Assembly (NCBI RefSeq): GCF_900113245.1
Contig: NZ_FOOQ01000001.1
Span: forward strand, 372,001-436,000
Source of the DNA: Halopelagius inordinatus
GTDB lineage: Archaea > Halobacteriota > Halobacteria > Halobacteriales > Haloferacaceae
Direction: 5' to 3'
DNA length: 64,000 bases
The translations under genes were made by a program, and so were the position numbers. Positions 42,687 through 51,697 of the stretch are shown one piece after another. The notes beneath the pieces are model-generated. The model was not told the DNA's origin. It made no database searches and saw only the letters and a list, made by a program, of their open reading frames with translations. Every line of letters begins with the position of its first letter. Positions within the stretch are counted from its first letter, which is position 1.

Positions 42687-43565
42687 TCAGTCTCGACAGT
42701 CTTCGACGCCCGCAGTCTCCCGTATCGTCGCCGCCAGCCGATCCCAGAACCCGTCTTCGTACTTTGCGGCGTCGTCGATGGTCGGGCGGGCGTTCGTCTC
42801 CGAGACGACTGTCCGCGCTCCCGTCTCCAACAGGTCGACGCCGAGATAGGAGATATCGAGCGTCTCCGCGACGGACGCCGCCAGTCTCCGGTGTTCGGGT
42901 CGCACGTCGATACCGACCGCACTCGCGCCGCGGTGGACGTTGTGCTTCCAGCGCCCCTCCTCTAGGGCCGCCGCCGACAGTCGGCGTTCGACGCCGCCGA
43001 CGACGGTTCCGTCGACGACCATGACGCGGTAGTCGCGCGCGTCGGGGAGGAACTCCTGGACGAGATACGACTTGTCGCCCGTCGCGCGGTAGTCGTGGAC
43101 GAGATTCAGGTAGTCGACGACGCCGAGAAGCGAGTCCACGTCGGACGCCTTCGCGACGCCGACGCCGCGCGTCGTCGAGTTCGGTTTCACGACGACGGGA
43201 AACTCCAGTCCGTCCACGGCGTCGTACACGTCGCTCTCGTCGGCCGGGTTCGACACCATGCGCGTCTCGGGCACCGGGATTCCGGCCCGCGAAAGCGCGG
43301 CGACGACGCCCGCTTTGTTCCGCGAGGTGAGCACCGCGCGACGGCCGTTCACCCACGGGATGTCGTAGAGAGCGTCGAGTGCGCCGCCCTCCATCAGTCG
43401 CGGCGGGTAGACGAAACCCGCGTCGAACTCCCGCGTCGGCGGTTCGGTGAGCCGAATCGACCGCTCTCTCGACGGGAGGTGGGCCACCTCGATACCGCGC
43501 TCTCCCAACGGGCCGCGCATGCGCTCGAACGTCTGCCGTTCCGTGGCCACCGCGAGTCGAAGCAT
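42687..43565 (-). CDS. RimK-like ATP-grasp ligase
   Basis: The 292-residue protein is an ATP-grasp enzyme of the RimK type, which joins an amino acid (often glutamate) to a protein or cofactor. Seen: SRNKAGVVAALSRAGIPVPET (about 80-100), FPVVVKPNSTTRGVGV (about 122-137), YLVQEFLPDARDYRVMVV, and the metal-binding end VVSETNARPTIDD. The substrate could be ribosomal protein S6, F420 or another cofactor. It lies between hsp20B and L10e, and the direction matches rpl10e. Confidence 0.85.
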   Translation of the reverse strand: MLRLAVATERQTFERMRGPLGERGIEVAHLPSRERSIRLTEPPTREFDAGFVYPPRLMEGGALDALYDIPWVNGRRAVLTSRNKAGVVAALSRAGIPVPETRMVSNPADESDVYDAVDGLEFPVVVKPNSTTRGVGVAKASDVDSLLGVVDYLNLVHDYRATGDKSYLVQEFLPDARDYRVMVVDGTVVGGVERRLSAAALEEGRWKHNVHRGASAVGIDVRPEHRRLAASVAETLDISYLGVDLLETGARTVVSETNARPTIDDAAKYEDGFWDRLAATIRETAGVEDCRD

Positions 43566-43676
43566 CTGCCGAGGAGAGGGACCGCCGGACGAAAAGTCAC
43601 CCGCCTCCGGAACCCGGCCGACGGCGTCGCTCCGGAACTGAGCCTGCGGAAAAGCGACGGGAGAAGAGTCGCGCGA

Positions 43677-44207
43677 TTACGCGACGAGCAGTTCTTCGCC
43701 CTTCTCGACGTCGATGCGGCACGGCGGCGAGATCTTGTTGTAGGAGCGACGAAGCGCGTCCTTCGCGATGGCCGCGTCCTCGGGGTTGCAGTAGATGGTG
43801 AACACGCGGTCGTTGCGCGGGATGCGCGCGGCGGTGCCGACGGGCTTCCCGAACGCCTGACGCATTCCGTCGGAGACGCGGTCCGCACCCGCGCCGGTCG
43901 CCTGCTTGTTCTCCCGGATGACGTGGTGGGGGAACTTGCGGAGGACCATCTTGTAGTTCTCCTGTCCGACCTGCTTCAGCATCACGCGGTTCGCGGAGAG
44001 ACGTGCGGATTCGAGCGCACCGTGGCGAATCTGGCACTCCTCTTCGACGCGGAGGCTGATCTGGACCTCGTAGTCCTGCGGGCCGGTCTGCAGGTTGCCC
44101 ATATTGTGCTGTGCGATCTTCGAGCCAGGAATCCCCGTGATGTACTCCCGTCGGGTGTACGCCGCCTTGGAGATCTCCCGGTACATGGAGGCCGGTTTGT
44201 CTGCCAT
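43677..44207 (-). CDS. rpl10e: 50S ribosomal protein L10e (L16 family)
   Basis: A 176-residue archaeal L10e/uL16 homologue, starting [31 protein letters not shown] and ending [12 protein letters not shown]. It sits at the A-site tRNA entry of the large subunit. Length and the internal [23 protein letters not shown] block match the family. A GCTTTTACC stretch at about 44243-44251 lies some 40 bp before the ATG and may be the promoter. Confidence 0.96.
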   Translation of the reverse strand: MADKPASMYREISKAAYTRREYITGIPGSKIAQHNMGNLQTGPQDYEVQISLRVEEECQIRHGALESARLSANRVMLKQVGQENYKMVLRKFPHHVIRENKQATGAGADRVSDGMRQAFGKPVGTAARIPRNDRVFTIYCNPEDAAIAKDALRRSYNKISPPCRIDVEKGEELLVA

Positions 44208-44471
44208 AGTTACTTGTGGAGATTAACGCCCATCCGGGGTAAAAGCGCTTCGAAGCCATCTCCGACCGCGCCTGAGACCCCCTCGCACGATCTTGCGCCC
44301 GATTCGATCGATTTTGATCTGTCCGAAGAGCGCGACTCGACTCTCCTCTCGTCGTGAACGTACGCGCTTGCCATCCGATCTTCCGTGACATCCAAAATTA
44401 TGACACCCTACCAACACCTATGTGAGGTTCGTCCTAAAGAACGGTAGCCGAACCGGATTTCGGCCACCACA

Positions 44472-45545
44472 ATGAACGAGAACTACGATACCGAGACGCG
44501 ACGTAGCGATGCATCGACCGGCGGAGACGGTACGGAGACGTCCCGCCGAACGTTCCTGTCCGCGTCGGCGGTCGGACTGGCGGGGGTCGGCCTCGCCGCG
44601 TCGAGTACGGGCGTCGCCGCCGACGGCGGAGACGATAACGACGGGGACGCCGAACCGTTCGCCACCGTCGAGTTCGGCAATCAGATGGCAGGCGAACACA
44701 CCGTCGTCGTCGACGCGACAGTACTCTCCGCGGGCGGGTTCGTCGCTGTTCACGACGGCAGACTGTTCGAAGGACAAGCCGCAGAGAGCGTCGTCGGCGT
44801 CTCGGAGTACCTCTCTCCGGGTGCCCACTACTCGGTCGAAGTCGACCTGTTCTCCGGCGTCCCGGGGACGGAGTTCGACGAGGAGACGAGTCTGAGCGAG
44901 GGACAACCCCTCGTCGCGATGCCGCACCTCGACACGAACGGAAACGAGACGTACGATTTCGTCACGTCGGGCGGTTCCGAGGACGGCCCGTACGTCGACG
45001 ACGGTTCGCCCGTCGTCGACCTGGCCCTCGCCGGGACGGAAGACGACGAAGGGTCGTTCGCCCTCGTCGACTTCGAGAACCAGTACACGGAGGGCGAGGA
45101 GATAGTCGTCGACGAAGTCACACTCTCCGAGAGCGGGTACGTGGCCGTTCACGACGCCCGACTACTCGACGGCGAGGCCGCGGAGAGCGTCGTCGGCGTC
45201 TCGGAGTACCTCGAAGCGGGCGAACACTATCGGGTCGAAATCGAACTGTTCGACGTCGAGGGCGCGGACTTCGAGAAACACAGACTCCAGTCGGACCAAC
45301 CGCTCATCCCGATGCCGCACCGCGAAACCGACGGCGACGAGACGTACGACTTCGTCGCCTCGGGCGGCGGGGACGACGGACCGTTCGTCGAAAACGGACA
45401 GGCCGTCGTCGACCTCGGATTCGTGGCCGTCGTCGACGACAAAGACGAGTACGAAGACGGCAACAAGGGCAAAGGCAACGGAAACGACGAAAACGACGAT
45501 AACGGAGACGGCGACGATAACGGAAACGGCGACGACGACCGCTGA
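44472..45545 (+). CDS. Exported protein with two DUF7282 domains
   Basis: The 357-residue protein begins with a twin-arginine signal (SRRTFLSASAVGLAGVGLAA, RR at about 25-26), so it is exported folded by Tat. Two homologous domains follow, about 60-200 and 205-325. Both contain VAVHD, GxAAESVVGVSEYL, and PMPH...YDFV...DGPxV. Such DUF7282 domains are common on haloarchaeal cell-surface proteins of unknown function. The C-terminus is a Gly/Asn/Asp-rich low-complexity tail with no lipobox or clear PGF anchor. Confidence 0.85.
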   Translation: MNENYDTETRRSDASTGGDGTETSRRTFLSASAVGLAGVGLAASSTGVAADGGDDNDGDAEPFATVEFGNQMAGEHTVVVDATVLSAGGFVAVHDGRLFEGQAAESVVGVSEYLSPGAHYSVEVDLFSGVPGTEFDEETSLSEGQPLVAMPHLDTNGNETYDFVTSGGSEDGPYVDDGSPVVDLALAGTEDDEGSFALVDFENQYTEGEEIVVDEVTLSESGYVAVHDARLLDGEAAESVVGVSEYLEAGEHYRVEIELFDVEGADFEKHRLQSDQPLIPMPHRETDGDETYDFVASGGGDDGPFVENGQAVVDLGFVAVVDDKDEYEDGNKGKGNGNDENDDNGDGDDNGNGDDDR

Positions 45546-45584
45546 CGACTCTGTCGTCCGTCTCTTCGACCGAGACGCTCGCGG

Positions 45585-46361
45585 CTAGCGGCTATCGTCC
45601 TCTGCTGTTCGGTCGCTTCCATCCTCTTTGCCGGCGGCCGCGTCCTCCGCGGTGGGTTCGAGGGAAACGAAGCCCAGTCCGTTCTCGGCGAGCAACTCGC
45701 TCGTTCGGTCGGTGACGGAGGGCGCGACCAGCACGCCGCGGACGTCCTCGTCGGCGAACTCCGTCCGGAGGGCGTCGACGTACCGCTTCAGTTGACTCGC
45801 GGCGGACGGCCCCACTCGCCTGCGTTTCAACTCCACCGCGACGGGTCGTCCCGCGGCGTCCTCGCCGAAGATGTCCACCGGTCCCGCCGTCGTCTCCCGT
45901 TCCGTCGCCGACGGTTCGAACCCCTCCTCGACGAGTGCCGGCTCTTCGAGGATGCGCTGTCTCAGGTCCTCTTCGCTCCCGTGGAGGGTCAGGTCGCTCC
46001 GGTCGTTCACCTCGTACGCCGTCAGTTGGTCGAGCCGTTCGAATCGCACGTCGAGCGTCTCGTCGGGCGTCGTGCGCGAACTCCGGATGCGGAGGCGTCC
46101 GTCGCGGACGCTCGCGCGGTGCGTGCAGCCCGGCGGTTGCCAGTTCACCGGCTTCCGCTTTTCGTCGGTGTGGACGAGAATCGTCCCGTCGGGTTTACAG
46201 ACGACGAGTCTGTCACCGGCCCCGAGCGTCGACGACGCGCGCCCGTCGTACTCCACCGTGCATCGACCGAACACCGTGACGAGGCGCCCGTCGCCGAACG
46301 CCGATTCGAGGAGAGCTAACGCGTCGCGGTGCGTCGGGCGGTGGAGCGTGGTAGCCGTCAT
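45585..46361 (-). CDS. nucS: Endonuclease NucS
   Basis: A 258-residue NucS, the archaeal/actinobacterial mismatch endonuclease that acts on branched or mismatched DNA and works with the PCNA clamp. The RecB-like catalytic triad is seen in PVDIFGED and VAVELKRRR (about 166-190). The N-terminal DNA-binding domain has DRLVVCKPDGTILVHT. An acidic tail replaces the usual PCNA-binding C-terminus, so a PIP motif is not evident. It is a single gene. Confidence 0.92.
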   Translation of the reverse strand: MTATTLHRPTHRDALALLESAFGDGRLVTVFGRCTVEYDGRASSTLGAGDRLVVCKPDGTILVHTDEKRKPVNWQPPGCTHRASVRDGRLRIRSSRTTPDETLDVRFERLDQLTAYEVNDRSDLTLHGSEEDLRQRILEEPALVEEGFEPSATERETTAGPVDIFGEDAAGRPVAVELKRRRVGPSAASQLKRYVDALRTEFADEDVRGVLVAPSVTDRTSELLAENGLGFVSLEPTAEDAAAGKEDGSDRTAEDDSR

Positions 46362-46476
46362 GGGACTCCGAATCGGACGACGATTGGGCGTCGTCGGATA
46401 AAAAGGACGCGTCGGCGGGGCTCTCCCGCGTCGGCGGAGACGCTCGAACGCTTATCCCGGTCACCGCCGTATCTAC

Positions 46477-46489
46477 GGTAGGTGCTACC
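46477..46489 (+). promoter_or_regulatory. Short hairpin directly before the PNPOx-like gene
   Basis: GGTAG-GTG-CTACC (5-bp stem, 3-nt loop) ends 1 nt before the ATG at 46491. It could fold at the very 5' end of the mRNA. Role unknown. Confidence 0.4.
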
Positions 46490-46490
46490 T

Positions 46491-46940
46491 ATGACCACAA
46501 ACGAGTTCGCCCACGTCCGAGGCACCGAGATGACCACCGAGGAGGTAGACGAGTTTCTCCGCGAACGCGGCATCGGAGTGCTCTCGTTGGCCGCCGGCGA
46601 CGACGCCTACGGCGTCCCCCTCTCGTTCGGGTACGACGGTGACCGCCTCTACTTCATCTATCTCCGCACCGCAGAGACGAGCGAGAAGGAGCGATTCACA
46701 GAGCAGACCAAGCGTGCGAGTTTCACCGCGTTCGAGGTCAGCGGCAAACACCGTTGGCGGAGCGTCGTCGTGCAGGGAGAGATTCGACGGGTGACCGACG
46801 ACGAGTGGGACGCCCTCGTCGCGGCCATGGACGACAACGCCTGGTTCCCGAGCGCGTTCTCGGAGGCCGAACCGATGCAGGACCTCGTCGGGTGGACGCT
46901 GGAGAAAGCGTCCGCGACGGGGCGACGGGGCGACGACTGA
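46491..46940 (+). CDS. Pyridoxamine 5'-phosphate oxidase-like flavin/F420-binding protein
   Basis: A 149-residue split-barrel protein. MTTEEVDEFLRERGIGVLSLAAGDDAYGVPLSFGYDGDRLYFI is the classic start of PNPOx-like FMN- or F420-binding proteins. EVSGKHRWRSVVVQGEIRRVTDDE matches the family centre. The real activity is not predictable; many haloarchaeal members bind flavin, F420 or haem. The ATG at 46491 is preferred over one 9 bp upstream. Confidence 0.85.
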   Translation: MTTNEFAHVRGTEMTTEEVDEFLRERGIGVLSLAAGDDAYGVPLSFGYDGDRLYFIYLRTAETSEKERFTEQTKRASFTAFEVSGKHRWRSVVVQGEIRRVTDDEWDALVAAMDDNAWFPSAFSEAEPMQDLVGWTLEKASATGRRGDD

Positions 46941-46956
46941 GACGCCTCCCGCTCGA

Positions 46957-47370
46957 TTACTCGGACGTTCGTCGGCGTCGGTCCCGGGCGTCTGCGATTC
47001 GCCGTCCGAGCGCGTACGTCGCCGCCCCGAGGAGGGCCCCGACACCGTTGACGAATGCGTCCGCCGCGTCGAGCGACCGGGCGGGGAGCGTCCCCTGCAC
47101 GAGTTCGAGACTGACGCCGAGGGCGACGCCGACAGTGACCGCGGCGGCGAACGCTCGCCGTCCTCGCGCCCGAAGGGCGACGGCGGCGAGGAGCGCGACG
47201 CCCCAGTACGCGCCGAGGTGAAGCCACTTATCGACGCCGACGCCGAACGGCCCCGCGGTCGAGAGACCGCCGGACGGCGGCGACACTACCGACGCGACGA
47301 CGACGGCGACGCTCCAACAGAGTACCGGCGCGACGCGGCGGAGACGCGTTCGGTCGATTCCGTCGGTCAT
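46957..47370 (-). CDS. VanZ family membrane protein
   Basis: A 137-residue protein with four or so membrane helices and the VanZ-like pattern: DKWLHLGAYWGVALLAAVAL (about 47-66) and LEVV-type SLELVQGTLPARSLDAADAFVNGVGALLGA (about 88-117). VanZ-like proteins are named after a teicoplanin-resistance gene, but their molecular role is not established. It is convergent with the PNPOx-like gene. Confidence 0.85.
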   Translation of the reverse strand: MTDGIDRTRLRRVAPVLCWSVAVVVASVVSPPSGGLSTAGPFGVGVDKWLHLGAYWGVALLAAVALRARGRRAFAAAVTVGVALGVSLELVQGTLPARSLDAADAFVNGVGALLGAATYALGRRIADARDRRRRTSE

Positions 47371-47611
47371 CGTGGTCGTCGCTCTCGCGCCTCGAAGGTG
47401 AGCGTTCGCCTTCGTCTCACGGGGCGTCCGCTGTTCGTTTCGATAGACCGAAAAACGAGCGACCGGCCCGACGAACGCCGTTCGTCGTCGTGGCCGCCGC
47501 TGTATAAGTTGTGAGTAGTTTGGAGAACTGCCGCATCCGGACCGAACTCAATCGTGCCGCGGCGCCGCAAGCCTCCGTTCGCTACCGTAGTTCGCGTCTC
47601 AGAAGTCCGAT

Positions 47612-47806
47612 TTACAGACGGGTGACGTTCTTCGCGCGGGGGCCCTTGGGGGCGTCTTCGATCTCGAACTCGATCTCCGTGCCCTCTTCGAGGTCCGGTC
47701 CGCCAACGTCTTCCATGTGGAAGAACACGTCGTCGTCCGCATCCTCAGTCTCGATGAAGCCGTAGCCGCCCGTGTCGTTGAAGAAGTCAACCTTACCAGT
47801 TGCCAT
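47612..47806 (-). CDS. cspA1: Cold-shock domain protein, copy 1
   Basis: A 64-residue CSD protein ([36 protein letters not shown]...). RNP1 is GYGFIET and RNP2 is DVFFHM. It binds single-stranded RNA or DNA as an RNA chaperone. Near identity to copy 2 (48118-48312) indicates recent duplication; the main difference near the start is MATGK versus MAKGK. The upstream region shares a conserved promoter-like block with the other two copies. Confidence 0.95.
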   Translation of the reverse strand: MATGKVDFFNDTGGYGFIETEDADDDVFFHMEDVGGPDLEEGTEIEFEIEDAPKGPRAKNVTRL

Positions 47807-48117
47807 TGCCTTTGATTAGAGTAGCCCCCCACAGATAATGCTTGCGAGAGTCGTGGTACCATACTTCGGCGCGACTCGCTTCTCCGAGGCGTCGTCGCGG
47901 TGCAGTTCGCTCGAAGACCGTCGAAACCGGTTCCCAGAGGTCCGTCTCGACTCGGAGAGCAAATCGTGGTCGCTGCCGCGAGGTGCGCAGACAGCGGTCG
48001 AACGTGCGCCGACCGCCTGTGCCCTCGGTCTCCGTTCTCGGGACGGACCCATCGGTCGCGGCATCGAACTCGTCGAAAAATATGGTGTTCCGTCGGTACT
48101 CGGTTCGAGCGGTTACC
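47807..48117. other. Intergenic region between cold-shock copies 1 and 2
   Basis: The 311-bp gap contains the copy-1 promoter block at 47829-47860. The remaining 250 bp shows no convincing gene or repeat. It is too long to be only a terminator, so each csp copy is probably its own transcription unit. Confidence 0.6.
47829..47860 (-). promoter_or_regulatory. Conserved promoter block of csp copy 1
   Basis: Minus strand: GGTACCACGACTCTCGC, then AAGCATTATCTGTGG; the TTATC lies 32 nt before the ATG. The same pattern precedes copy 3 and, in weaker form, copy 2. Confidence 0.65.
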
Positions 48118-48312
48118 TTACAGTCGGGTAACGTTCTTCGCGCGGGGGCCCTTGGGGGCGTCCTCGATCTCGAACTCGACCTCCGTACCCTCTTCGAGGT
48201 CCGGGCCGCCGATGTCTTCCATGTGGAAGAACACGTCGTCGTCCGCATCCTCAGTCTCGATGAAACCGTAACCGCCTGTGTCGTTGAAGAAGTCAACCTT
48301 GCCTTTCGCCAT
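48118..48312 (-). CDS. cspA2: Cold-shock domain protein, copy 2
   Basis: A 64-residue CSD protein that differs from copy 1 at only a few residues (MAKGK, MEDIGG, GTEVEFE). RNP1 and RNP2 are unchanged. The nucleotide sequences of copies 1 and 2 remain very close through the 3' end (RAKNVTRL), which points to recent duplication or gene conversion. It probably binds mRNA as an RNA chaperone. Confidence 0.95.
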   Translation of the reverse strand: MAKGKVDFFNDTGGYGFIETEDADDDVFFHMEDIGGPDLEEGTEVEFEIEDAPKGPRAKNVTRL

Positions 48313-48331
48313 TACAGTCGTATCTGGGTCG

Positions 48332-48358
48332 CGCCACGGTTAACCCTTCCGAGAGAGA
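48332..48358 (-). promoter_or_regulatory. Conserved promoter block of csp copy 2
   Basis: Minus strand: CTCTCGGAAGGGTTAACCGTGG, with TTAAC 31 nt before the ATG at 48312. It aligns to the CTCGCAATCCTTATCCGTGG of copy 3, including the trailing CCGTGG. Confidence 0.55.
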
Positions 48359-48525
48359 GACGGGCCTCGACCGGTTCTCGACACGTCGCTGTCGCTCGGC
48401 GCTCGGGTCTCAGAAAATCCAGAGATGTCCCGCCGCCGGTGTAATCCGGATGCGGCCGCGTCCGCTCTGTCGGAACGCGGTGAATCGGTTAGATGCCGTC
48501 GTCGAAGACGGCGGTTAGCCGGTAG

Positions 48526-48720
48526 TTAGAGTCGGGTGACGTTCGCCGCGCGGGGGCCCTTGGGGGAGGACTCGATACTGAATTCGAGTTCCTGCCCCTC
48601 TTCGAGGTCGTCGCCGCCGATGTCGTCCATGTGGAAGAACACGTCGTCGTCCGAGTCGTCCGTCGAGATGAAACCGTAGCCGCCTGTGTCGTTGAAGAAA
48701 TCAACGTTTCCTTTCGCCAT
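48526..48720 (-). CDS. cspA3: Cold-shock domain protein, copy 3
   Basis: A 64-residue CSD protein more diverged from copies 1 and 2: [47 protein letters not shown]... and the end RAANVTRL. RNP motifs are intact. It is the outermost of three same-strand copies over 1.1 kb, each with its own promoter-like block. The divergence suggests that this duplication is older or the copy is specialised. Confidence 0.95.
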   Translation of the reverse strand: MAKGNVDFFNDTGGYGFISTDDSDDDVFFHMDDIGGDDLEEGQELEFSIESSPKGPRAANVTRL

Positions 48721-49109
48721 TGCAAATTAACGTATGACCACTCCACGGATAAGGATTGCGAGTGTCCTAGTACCATGGCCCGCTTCGAGTGGACGTGCGG
48801 TTGTCAAACGGAGGTACTAGTTGAATTTTCTGCCGAGTCCGTCGATTCCGGGTGGATACGCCGACGCATTCGGCGTCGATTTCGTTCCCCTCTGTCGAGA
48901 CGAGCGTTTCTCCTGCTGGGAGGGGACGGAGCGCGCGTGTCGGACGCGGATTCGGTTCGGCGACTCGGGATTCGACCGGAAACTCCGCTCGCGAGGCGGG
49001 GCGACGCGGCCGTCGCGGACGAGAGTCGGCGTCGTCTCGAAGACGCCGTCCGGTGACGAGAAAACGCCGAAACGCGACAACCGGACTCCTATCGGACGGC
49101 GGAACGGAA
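48721..49109. other. Intergenic region upstream of csp copy 3
   Basis: The 389-bp gap carries the copy-3 promoter block at 48743-48776. A plus-strand frame begins at 48774 (MARFEWTCGCQTEV) but soon becomes Arg-rich and lacks family features, so I do not call it. Nothing else is recognised. Confidence 0.55.
48743..48776 (-). promoter_or_regulatory. Conserved promoter block of csp copy 3
   Basis: Minus strand: ATGGTACTAGGACACTCGC, then AATCCTTATCCGTGG; the TTATC lies 32 nt before the ATG at 48720. It matches the copy-1 block at most positions over about 34 bp. Confidence 0.65.
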
Positions 49110-49373
49110 TTAGTTGAAGGACAGGCCGCTATCGAACTTCTGTGCGATATCCTTCTGCTGGACGTAGTTCGCGGCCGCGAGCAACGTCGGCGCCCACAGG
49201 CCCACGAAGATTCCGCTCTCTTTGTTCCCTTTGACGTAGAACTGATACCACGAGAGCAGCACCGACCCCGCGGCCAGCGTCGCGATGGGGTCGCCAGCCG
49301 ACATCGGCGCTTCCTCTGCTATCTCTTCGCCCTTCTCTTCGAGATCCGAGCTGTCCTGTTGGAATAGTGCCAT
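49110..49373 (-). CDS. Small haloarchaeal membrane protein
   Basis: The 87-residue protein has a polar, acidic N-terminus (MALFQQDSSDLEEKGEEIAEEAPMSAGDP), a helix LAAGSVLLSWYQFYV (about 33-47) and a second hydrophobic stretch GIFVGLWAPTLLAAANYV (about 54-71). It ends FDSGLSFN. It looks like a conserved haloarchaeal protein but I cannot name a function. It stands alone, with its promoter in the 261-bp gap before the amylase-family gene. Confidence 0.75.
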   Translation of the reverse strand: MALFQQDSSDLEEKGEEIAEEAPMSAGDPIATLAAGSVLLSWYQFYVKGNKESGIFVGLWAPTLLAAANYVQQKDIAQKFDSGLSFN

Positions 49374-49634
49374 TGCGCTTAGACGTTAGTGCATATCCAC
49401 TTCCGTATTCTGCTGTCGTGTGCAGGCACTGTCGTTCGTTCACGTGTCATTCATGTCGGCATTCGTATGATTGCTCTCGGAATCCCCTTCCCCTCGATAG
49501 AACGGAGACGGACGTCACCCCCGGTGGACATCCTCCGCCGCGCGTTCGGTCGGTGTCTCTTTGTCCCGGCGGGGCGGTTCGGCCGGTATCTCCGCGCGCG
49601 GGTCAGGCGACGCCTTCGACCCTTCTCGCGGGCG

Positions 49635-51599
49635 TCAGGTCGTGAACACTCGCACTTGGAAAGGAGACAGAGAGAGCGTCGCCCCCTCCTCGTCGGGCGA
49701 GAACTCCGGCGGCGTCCCGCGAACGGGGTCGCCGCGTTCTTCGACCCGGTCGGTGTCCGTCCACGGCCACGGGATGTCGAAAGCCTCGAACCCGTCGGGG
49801 CCGCAGTTGGCGACGACGACGACCTGTCCTTCGCTTCCCAGTTCCCGTCCGCCGGTTCGACAGTAAGCGAACGCGGGCACGCCGTCGTCTTCGTCTATCG
49901 TCGGGTGGGCGTAGAAGAACTCGACTTCGTTTCGCTGTAGCGCCTCCGCCTCCGTCCGCAGGTGGATCAGATCCCGAACGCCCGACTGGAGAGCGTCGTG
50001 ACCCGGGTAGTCGCGGCGACTCCACTCTACCGGGTCTTCCATCTTCAGTTGCCAGTCCGTGTAATCGAGGTCGTGTACGTCGCCGAACTCCTCGCCCGTG
50101 AGAAACATCGGGATGCCGACGGCGGTCAAAAGCAGGGCGAAGGAGCCTCGAACCCGGTCGACCGCCTCCCCGTGGGCGTCTATCTGGACGCCCGGCGCGG
50201 CGGTGACGAGTTCGTCGAGCAGATACCGAACGTTGTCTATGGACCCGTCTCCTATCCCCCGTTCGCGGACGAGTTCGCCGAAGATGTAGTTCATCAACCG
50301 CTGTTCGCCTCGCTCTCCCATGTCGTGAGACGTCATGTAGTTGACCGCCTGCGAGAGGTCGGTAAAGCCCTCCTCGAACGCTCGGTCCCTGTCGTCCCAC
50401 GTCCGCCGGCCCGAAATCAGCGCTCGAATGCGCTCGCTCCGGGACGGTTCTCCCGGTTCCGTCTCGATTTCGTCCCGGAGCAACCGCCGAGACTCGTCTC
50501 GGAAGTCGAAGTTCCACATGGCGTCTACCACCTTGCGACCGTCGGGGTTTCCGTCCTCCTCGCGGACGATTTCGGTGCGCCCCCACGAGTCTTCCGCGAC
50601 GACCAGAAACGGCCGGTCGGAGAACTCGTCTCGGTGCGCCGCCCACGCTCTGTCCCGGAACTTTTGGACGAACTCCCAGTGATCCATTCCTTTGAACTCG
50701 TCGATGCGGAAGCCGTCGACGTGGTACTCTCGAATCCAAAAGTCGGCCATCGAGTAGAGAAACTCCCGGGCGGGGTGGTAGCCGTCGACGGCGTTCTCGA
50801 AGTCGAAGCGACGCCCGCCCCAGTCGGGCCGGTCGGGTTTCTCTTCGGGGTCGAGAAAGAACCGGTCGCCCGCGAGCGTCTCCAACGGGCACTCTCTCGC
50901 GTGGTTCATCACGATGTCCATCAGGACGCGAATCCCGCGCTTGTGGCACTCTTTCACGAGGAACTTCGCGTCAACCGGGCCGCCGAAATCGAGGTCCGGC
51001 GCGAAGAAAAAGCGCGTCCCGTAGCCCCAATCGAGCGTCACCGCGGCGTCTTGGATGGGCAGCAGTTCGATGGCGTTGACGCCGAGCGATTCGAGTTCGT
51101 CGAGGTGTTCGCTCAGCAGGCTTTCGAAGTCGCCGTCGGGGACGTTCCGGTCGTCGTTCGACGAGGCGGGCGACGCCCACCGGAGCGGTAGTTCGTAGAC
51201 GACGAGTTCGTTGTTCTCCGGTAGCCCCGCATCCGGGAGTTCGTCCTCCCACGAGAACGCCGGCCGGAACCGCTCTCCGTCTCTGATGCGGAACGTGCCG
51301 CGGCGACCGCGGAACCGGGTAATCTCCTCTGCGAACGGGTCGGCGGCGACGACGGGTTCGTCGTCCCCGCGGTGGACCACGTACTCGTACTCGTATCTGC
51401 CGTCAGAGAGGTCGAGACCGTCTACGTCGAGTTGGTACCAGTCCGTGGCGTCCGGGACGGGGTCGAGCGCCTCGGTTCGCCAGCTTTTGGGGTCGAATCT
51501 GTCGCGCGAGAGCAACGGCGCGAACCGAACCTCGACGCGGTCGGCATCCGTCACCGGAACGCGGAGTACTCCGTCTTCTCGAACGTCGGGAAAGTCCAT
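49635..51599 (-). CDS. Alpha-amylase family (GH13) glycosidase
   Basis: A 654-residue GH13 enzyme. An N-terminal beta-sandwich (about 1-115, CBM48-like, YEYEYVVHRGDDEPVVAADPFAEE) precedes the barrel. The four conserved regions are visible: LMDIVMNHA, DGFRIDEFKG (Asp nucleophile), FLVVAEDSWG (Glu acid/base) and MTSHDMGE (Asp stabiliser). No signal peptide is present, so it is likely cytoplasmic and acts on glycogen- or maltodextrin-like glucans. The arrangement is close to glycogen-branching or trehalohydrolase-type enzymes; specificity is unknown. It is a single gene. Confidence 0.9.
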   Translation of the reverse strand: MDFPDVREDGVLRVPVTDADRVEVRFAPLLSRDRFDPKSWRTEALDPVPDATDWYQLDVDGLDLSDGRYEYEYVVHRGDDEPVVAADPFAEEITRFRGRRGTFRIRDGERFRPAFSWEDELPDAGLPENNELVVYELPLRWASPASSNDDRNVPDGDFESLLSEHLDELESLGVNAIELLPIQDAAVTLDWGYGTRFFFAPDLDFGGPVDAKFLVKECHKRGIRVLMDIVMNHARECPLETLAGDRFFLDPEEKPDRPDWGGRRFDFENAVDGYHPAREFLYSMADFWIREYHVDGFRIDEFKGMDHWEFVQKFRDRAWAAHRDEFSDRPFLVVAEDSWGRTEIVREEDGNPDGRKVVDAMWNFDFRDESRRLLRDEIETEPGEPSRSERIRALISGRRTWDDRDRAFEEGFTDLSQAVNYMTSHDMGERGEQRLMNYIFGELVRERGIGDGSIDNVRYLLDELVTAAPGVQIDAHGEAVDRVRGSFALLLTAVGIPMFLTGEEFGDVHDLDYTDWQLKMEDPVEWSRRDYPGHDALQSGVRDLIHLRTEAEALQRNEVEFFYAHPTIDEDDGVPAFAYCRTGGRELGSEGQVVVVANCGPDGFEAFDIPWPWTDTDRVEERGDPVRGTPPEFSPDEEGATLSLSPFQVRVFTT

Positions 51600-51697
51600 G
51601 GATGGAAGTACAGTCTCGTGTGCGGGTGGACGCGAAAAGGCTCACGGCCGATGGGACCGAGGAGTTTAGCCCCCGACGGCCGAACCGACGACAAGTC

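Noticed and set aside
48774-49056. Plus-strand ORF MARFEWTCGCQTEV upstream of csp copy 3
   Set aside because: The start looks protein-like, but the frame becomes Arg-rich after about 30 residues, overlaps the csp promoter block and has no recognised family.
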